In this document: in pieces, positions 60,701-64,000 of the stretch | Numbering within the stretch: position 1 is the first letter of the stretch | How the letters are laid out: each line of letters opens with the position of its first letter | Assembly (NCBI RefSeq): GCF_014203395.1 | Contig: NZ_JACHIW010000002.1 | Coordinates: forward strand, 1,984,001-2,048,000 | Direction: 5' to 3' | From: Saccharopolyspora phatthalungensis | GTDB lineage: Bacteria > Actinomycetota > Actinomycetes > Mycobacteriales > Pseudonocardiaceae | Length of the DNA: 64,000 bases | Made by a program: the position numbers and the translations under genes | The notes under the pieces: model-generated | Database searches by the model: none | Seen by the model: only the letters and a program-made list of their open reading frames with translations | What the model was told of the DNA's origin: nothing

Positions 60701-63700
60701 CGAGAACAACCCATCCAACCGGAACTTGCGGCTCAGACTCCGCGGATTACCCCGCAGCGCACCCAACGACATACCCCGCTCCACCATGCGGCCGTTATCG
60801 CCCAACTCCCAACTGGAATGCCCCGAAAGCGCCTTAAGCTGGGCGAACGCCGAATCCCGCAGATGCTTCAACCCATGCAACGACACCACCGGCACCCCAT
60901 CCAGCGCCCGCGACAACCCCGCCCGCAACGACCCATCGGTCGCCGGAACCTGCGAGCGCCCAACCGGCTCCACCGCCGAATTCTTCAGCAGCTCCAACTC
61001 GGTCTTGAGCTGATCGGCCTGCCACGCGGGCAACTCCACCACCACATCGGTCTCCACCACACCGGGCCGGCGACCCTCGGCCTCGGCCGTGGCATCCACG
61101 ATCGGCAGATCCCGCACCGCCGGGGTATGCACCCCCGGCTTGCCGACAGTCACCCCCTTGACCAAGGTGTTCCACTCCTGCCAATGCGACCCCGACGCGG
61201 TATAGCGCACTCGGAAGGCCAGCCGCTTATGCGGCTCCTGCCCCACCGCACCCCCATCGGTCAACTCGGTGCTGCGAGCCCCACCGAAGGACACCTCGGT
61301 GTTCTCACCCGTGGCCGAGGACTTGGTCCGGGTGAACCCAAGCTTGTGATAACTGGTGCACAGCGACGTCTTGCCCGCCAGCACCGAATACACCCGGGCC
61401 ACGAACCCTGTCCCGGCCGTCCAGGTCACCGCCCGGCTGTGCTGCACACTGTCGGACTCGGTGCTGGTCTGCGTAGCCGCCACCGACGCGGCCGGCCCCA
61501 GATCCTCGACCTCCAACACCTGCGCGGCCACCTTCAGCGAGGCGTGATAATCATGCCCCCGCCCATGCTCGACCAACTCCACCATCGTGGCCTGATCAGT
61601 GAACATCTCCTCGGCCACCCGCGGCGAAGACAACCGGTCATCCGAAGTCGCCGCGTCGATCCGCTCGCCCCGCGCCAACTGCCGCCCCGCGCTACCCGAG
61701 ATGCCGCCGGCCAGCTTCGGATCACCGAAATCGGTCACCAGCGCGGCATCCCGCCACGCCCACCGATGATGCCCCGGAATCGTCCGCGCCGAATCCCGCA
61801 AAATCCGCGCCAGCTTCGCCCCCGCACCACTGGAGGCCAACGCCGCCCCCGTGATCCCGGCAGCCCGATCCGAATGCGGCTGGCTATCGCCATCGACCAG
61901 ACCAGCCCTGCCCGCCAACTCCGCCGGCGTCCAATGAGCGGCATCGATGGCCTCGGGGAACGTGATCGGCGACCGGCCGGGCGCCCGGACCTGCAGATCG
62001 TAAACGGTGCGGTACCGCACCACCGTGGCGTTGCCCGCCGCGGCCTCGTGGTGCCCCGAGGCGTGGGTGAACTGCTGGTCATGGCTACTCCCGCCGCCGC
62101 CGGCGACATATGGGCCGGCGGCGACGGTCAGCATGCCCACATCCACACCCGGGCCCGCCGACACCGAGCCACTGACGTGCCGGGACGCACCGAAATGACT
62201 CGTCACCGTCGTGCCCTCCGTACCGGCGGACACCACCGACGCACCCTCGATCGTCTCCAGATACGCCACTTCCCGCGCCACCGCGCGCATCTGCACGCGG
62301 CGGATACGGGTCGGCAGCAACCGGGTCAGCGGAGTACCCAACGGCAACAACGCCTCCGAGGACACCCAACCCCGGCCCGCCGCCGCCTCCTGCGGGCTCA
62401 CCGCCATCCTCGGCACATGGTGCTCAATGCCCCGCTGGCTCAGGAAACTCCGCAGACCGGCGCGCGCATGGCCGCCCAGCGAACCGAACTGCGCGATCAC
62501 CTGGTCATAGATGCTCGGCAACCGGCCCGGCCTCATCTTCATCCGGACGGGCTTGCCCTGGTAGTGACCGCGCACCGTCTCGCGGACACGCGCCCCCTCC
62601 AGCACCGACGAAGGCAACTCCGACGGCACCGGCACCGCACGACCATGCTTCACCGGCCGCAACCCGGTGGGCACACTCAACTCGACGCCGACCGGGCCGG
62701 CGCCGGGATGATCATGCCCACCCACAATGGCAGTGCGACCGACGGCGTCTCCGTTATTGTCCACTAGGGACATGTGGAACGTCACCCGCACCTGCACCAC
62801 GGTCGCACCGGCGTACTCGCTATCACCGCCGGGAGCCGGCTTCGCCGGCAACGCGATATTCACCGACTCCCGCAGCGTCTCGGCACGATCCGTGCCCCGG
62901 CTCACCGCCGTCCCCGTCGGCACATCCACCATCCCCAAACCGAAAAGACCCGGCACCGCAGGGACGAAAAACACCTGCTGGTAATGCGGTTTGAAGCTCG
63001 AAGCAGTCCCCTCCCCCGACGCGAAGTCACGACCCGCGGCAGCCGAGGGCGCACCACCCTGCCCCCGCACGACAGCCCGCCCCACCCAGTCGAACTCCGC
63101 CCGCACCCGGATCACCGCATGCCCCACCCGGAACTCCCGGCCGTCCCCCAGCAAAGAACCGACCTCGTTGCGCACCGCATGCTCCACCGCGTCCATGCCC
63201 TCGCCCGCCGGCACCAGGTCCTTGGCCGCCGCCACCACACGGTCCGCGCCCACCGTCGCGCTGACTTGCCGCGCCGGACCCAACGACGCACCCCGCCGCA
63301 AATATCCCGGCAACCGCAACCGAGGCCGAGCAACGTCGCGGGGTTCACCGCCGCCAGCCTTGCCCCCAACCGCTCCGGCCAACGCATCGCCACGACCGTC
63401 GCCGACGTCGCGGTCGGGAATATCCGATGGCTCCGACCACCGCTCCGGCTCGGACCGTCCGGCCGGCTCAGACCACGCGGCCGACTCCTCGGACTGGGCC
63501 GAGTCGGACGAGTCGGCCTGATTTTCCGTGCCGCCAGGCCAGAACAGGCGGCGTTGTGTGCCGCCCCCGCCAGTGGGCGTGCGCGCATCCTCCGCCGAAC
63601 CGTCCTCCGGAGTCTGTTCCAACCTGGATGGTGCGGTCTTGCGCCGAGCACCAGGGCTTGACCGGTCGTCATTACGCGAGCTAGCCAACCGGTACAACCG

Positions 63701-64000
63701 CGCCAGCAAATCACGTCGCTCGCGCTCCATCGCATCATCAGCTTCGAAACTGGCCGCCTCCCGCACCGGGTCCACGACCGACAACTCATCACTGGGTCGC
63801 GGAAGGAACCCACCACCACCGCCACCCGCGTCGGCACCCGCACTCACGTTCGCGCTCGCAGCCCCCAACGCCCGCAAGTGTTGCCGCATTGCCTCCGCAG
63901 CCGCCCGATCACCCGGAGCACGCAACACCTGATGCGCCATCACCAACCGCACCGGCTCCGGTGCCGGACCACCCAACGCCGCATCGGCAGCAGCGAACAA
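57743..64000 (-). CDS. Giant repeat protein, C-terminal 2,085 residues (5' end outside window)
   Basis: The frame is open to the window edge, so the protein is longer than 2,085 residues. It contains long beta-rich segments with recurring themes ('LPAGTAVSRGTDRAETLRES', 'VVVELPAWQADQLKTELELLKN', 'TVWAGSSSRKQGHTVSSSQTRSV', 'EVDVEATVAAEVRTVG'), disordered Ser/Glu-rich linkers, and near the end an Ala/Gln/Glu coiled coil ('QERAARATLTQATQAAQERRAAAAQKQEAEQVWRAAVAQEQAAQRAWWQAKQTYELELARARTEPE') before a final ~110-residue domain ('ITISDDAPTRMRARYALYPLVSKVLEAKRQGYEPRVRYVVQG'). This is the style of giant ESX-linked surface or toxin proteins of actinomycetes. No enzyme motif was recognised. It is convergent with the toxin locus. 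Confidence 0.75.
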   Translation of the reverse strand: MFAAADAALGGPAPEPVRLVMAHQVLRAPGDRAAAEAMRQHLRALGAASANVSAGADAGGGGGGFLPRPSDELSVVDPVREAASFEADDAMERERRDLLARLYRLASSRNDDRSSPGARRKTAPSRLEQTPEDGSAEDARTPTGGGGTQRRLFWPGGTENQADSSDSAQSEESAAWSEPAGRSEPERWSEPSDIPDRDVGDGRGDALAGAVGGKAGGGEPRDVARPRLRLPGYLRRGASLGPARQVSATVGADRVVAAAKDLVPAGEGMDAVEHAVRNEVGSLLGDGREFRVGHAVIRVRAEFDWVGRAVVRGQGGAPSAAAGRDFASGEGTASSFKPHYQQVFFVPAVPGLFGLGMVDVPTGTAVSRGTDRAETLRESVNIALPAKPAPGGDSEYAGATVVQVRVTFHMSLVDNNGDAVGRTAIVGGHDHPGAGPVGVELSVPTGLRPVKHGRAVPVPSELPSSVLEGARVRETVRGHYQGKPVRMKMRPGRLPSIYDQVIAQFGSLGGHARAGLRSFLSQRGIEHHVPRMAVSPQEAAAGRGWVSSEALLPLGTPLTRLLPTRIRRVQMRAVAREVAYLETIEGASVVSAGTEGTTVTSHFGASRHVSGSVSAGPGVDVGMLTVAAGPYVAGGGGSSHDQQFTHASGHHEAAAGNATVVRYRTVYDLQVRAPGRSPITFPEAIDAAHWTPAELAGRAGLVDGDSQPHSDRAAGITGAALASSGAGAKLARILRDSARTIPGHHRWAWRDAALVTDFGDPKLAGGISGSAGRQLARGERIDAATSDDRLSSPRVAEEMFTDQATMVELVEHGRGHDYHASLKVAAQVLEVEDLGPAASVAATQTSTESDSVQHSRAVTWTAGTGFVARVYSVLAGKTSLCTSYHKLGFTRTKSSATGENTEVSFGGARSTELTDGGAVGQEPHKRLAFRVRYTASGSHWQEWNTLVKGVTVGKPGVHTPAVRDLPIVDATAEAEGRRPGVVETDVVVELPAWQADQLKTELELLKNSAVEPVGRSQVPATDGSLRAGLSRALDGVPVVSLHGLKHLRDSAFAQLKALSGHSSWELGDNGRMVERGMSLGALRGNPRSLSRKFRLDGLFSPRRRRDQHGAVEYSLMLRDPEPVLGADGNPVKVWQQPTRSATGGASTYSGTSSTVTFGNAIEPAMILTSDFATHQGEHTIKLGGLALEELTVWAGSSSRKQGHTVSSSQTRSVTGAPRQLHLVEVDVEATVAAEVRTVGNLDRFGMFGSKPATRSAERFTLPRAGTVLVTDEQLQEIRTKQAEVDAQRAREAEKSDEHTSPQNGESSSEAARTSPSQDGDVVPVPAGHKLGVPSWRGGVTETVDLTDRIPMLHQQLSQRLGAEQADRLLPLSAGETAHENYREAERFLSSVQAKLGDAGNGGVSTPLRLEDRLSGHTYELHVGAELLGEPVAEGVTHGEVATASSASVVASTMRQASRVFMEAFSVLIPTLYVLGPKPTAPSDGESAPRHGSSYSHTGVGLVHIAEWLKQVRTRTRASSENHTNSEQVSGALAAHRAEVLFDVRIERHGQRIAAAPDARSIGVRTAVEDTLPADVAERPRTATITDRPVSEAADEKVRYWRSEDTETLPDPGNFRAVEFSGRVEDLVTASERAITAAGGTVSAEARRALRAWFSPHRLEALLGRLADPNARALLVDLPPGLGLDVAVHLRLPDPGSLTSASGRITIDGSTAHPRTEHEEFGSGSGHAVFTAPVVSEGVGQPPGSETYQAGRNEFGTAGGWNIALFAQGARESEIEQGTGNESGGKALRATTTDTAREGVTSTWMHQAEFRIIASPGKFSIGKQKAVVDAAFDAGYVIRRNDRGTELPAALVTATKDFAERDTEWTTALDQERAARATLTQATQAAQERRAAAAQKQEAEQVWRAAVAQEQAAQRAWWQAKQTYELELARARTEPECAAGPADASITISDDAPTRMRARYALYPLVSKVLEAKRQGYEPRVRYVVQGDLDADGKMESPAKRDFSYLAGELKDKLRIAQWHIPERFRFTPSDVGLLATPQFLPATGPTRIDIWIDVPEAPTDTSTEDETSPEDPEGPKWEAKADASE

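Noticed and set aside
60338..62767. Plus-strand frame of 809 residues opposite the giant protein
   Set aside because: The Arg/His/Pro-rich product mirrors the codon bias of the sense gene; no start signals.

Overview
The window is high-GC actinobacterial DNA. Paired Scr1-type helix-turn-helix (DUF5753)/DUF397 genes, GTG and TTG starts, a type VII secretion toxin locus, a 2-methylisoborneol/encapsulin operon and a graspetide-type peptide locus together suggest a filamentous actinomycete, most likely Pseudonocardiaceae (Saccharopolyspora- or Amycolatopsis-like). The taxon is inferred from gene content, not measured.

Layout. 1-0.8 kb: end of a DUF5753 regulator with its DUF397 partner and a strong terminator. 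0.9-10.7 kb (minus): a catabolic operon of class II HMG-CoA reductase, HyuA, HyuB, a CaiB-type CoA-transferase and an enoyl-CoA hydratase, with a GAF/PucR regulator upstream. 11-15.4 kb: a family 2B encapsulin with a cyclic-nucleotide-binding domain, 2-methylisoborneol synthase and GPP C-methyltransferase, preceded by a duplicated promoter-like module. 15.4-17.6 kb: a two-component system. 17.7-22.2 kb: a DUF397/DUF5753/DUF6879 set, then a graspetide (imiditide-like) locus whose ATP-grasp ligase and methyltransferase are both cut by one deletion. 22.2-30.8 kb: PAP2, DedA and COG4705 membrane proteins, a giant CtpI-like P-type ATPase, an MntP-like exporter and a small membrane protein. 31.7-34.6 kb: a 59-residue peptide gene, a PP-loop ATPase and a histidyl-tRNA synthetase, the best candidate for an undescribed system. 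34.7-41.4 kb: a methyltransferase remnant, then CYTH, aldo/keto reductase and B12-binding radical SAM genes (minus), divergent from an XRE regulator and a YdcF protein. 41.4-47.4 kb: an HD phosphohydrolase, small hypotheticals, DUF899, then a decay zone (MFS transporter, M24 peptidase and LysR regulator, all broken). 47.4-53.7 kb: a PucR regulator and an operon of flavin reductase, MFS transporter, flavin monooxygenase, CoA-transferase and a RibB-like protein that seems to lack catalytic residues. 53.8-64 kb: small proteins, a type VII-type nuclease toxin with two candidate immunity genes, and the C-terminal 2,085 residues of a giant repeat protein.

How it works together. The two PucR-headed blocks look like inducible acyl-CoA catabolism, one around HMG-CoA and one starting with a reduced-flavin-dependent oxygenation. 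The terpene operon would make and encapsulate an odorant synthase. Several peptide-modification loci are damaged, so the region seems to turn over accessory genes quickly. No rRNA, tRNA, CRISPR array or intact transposase was seen.
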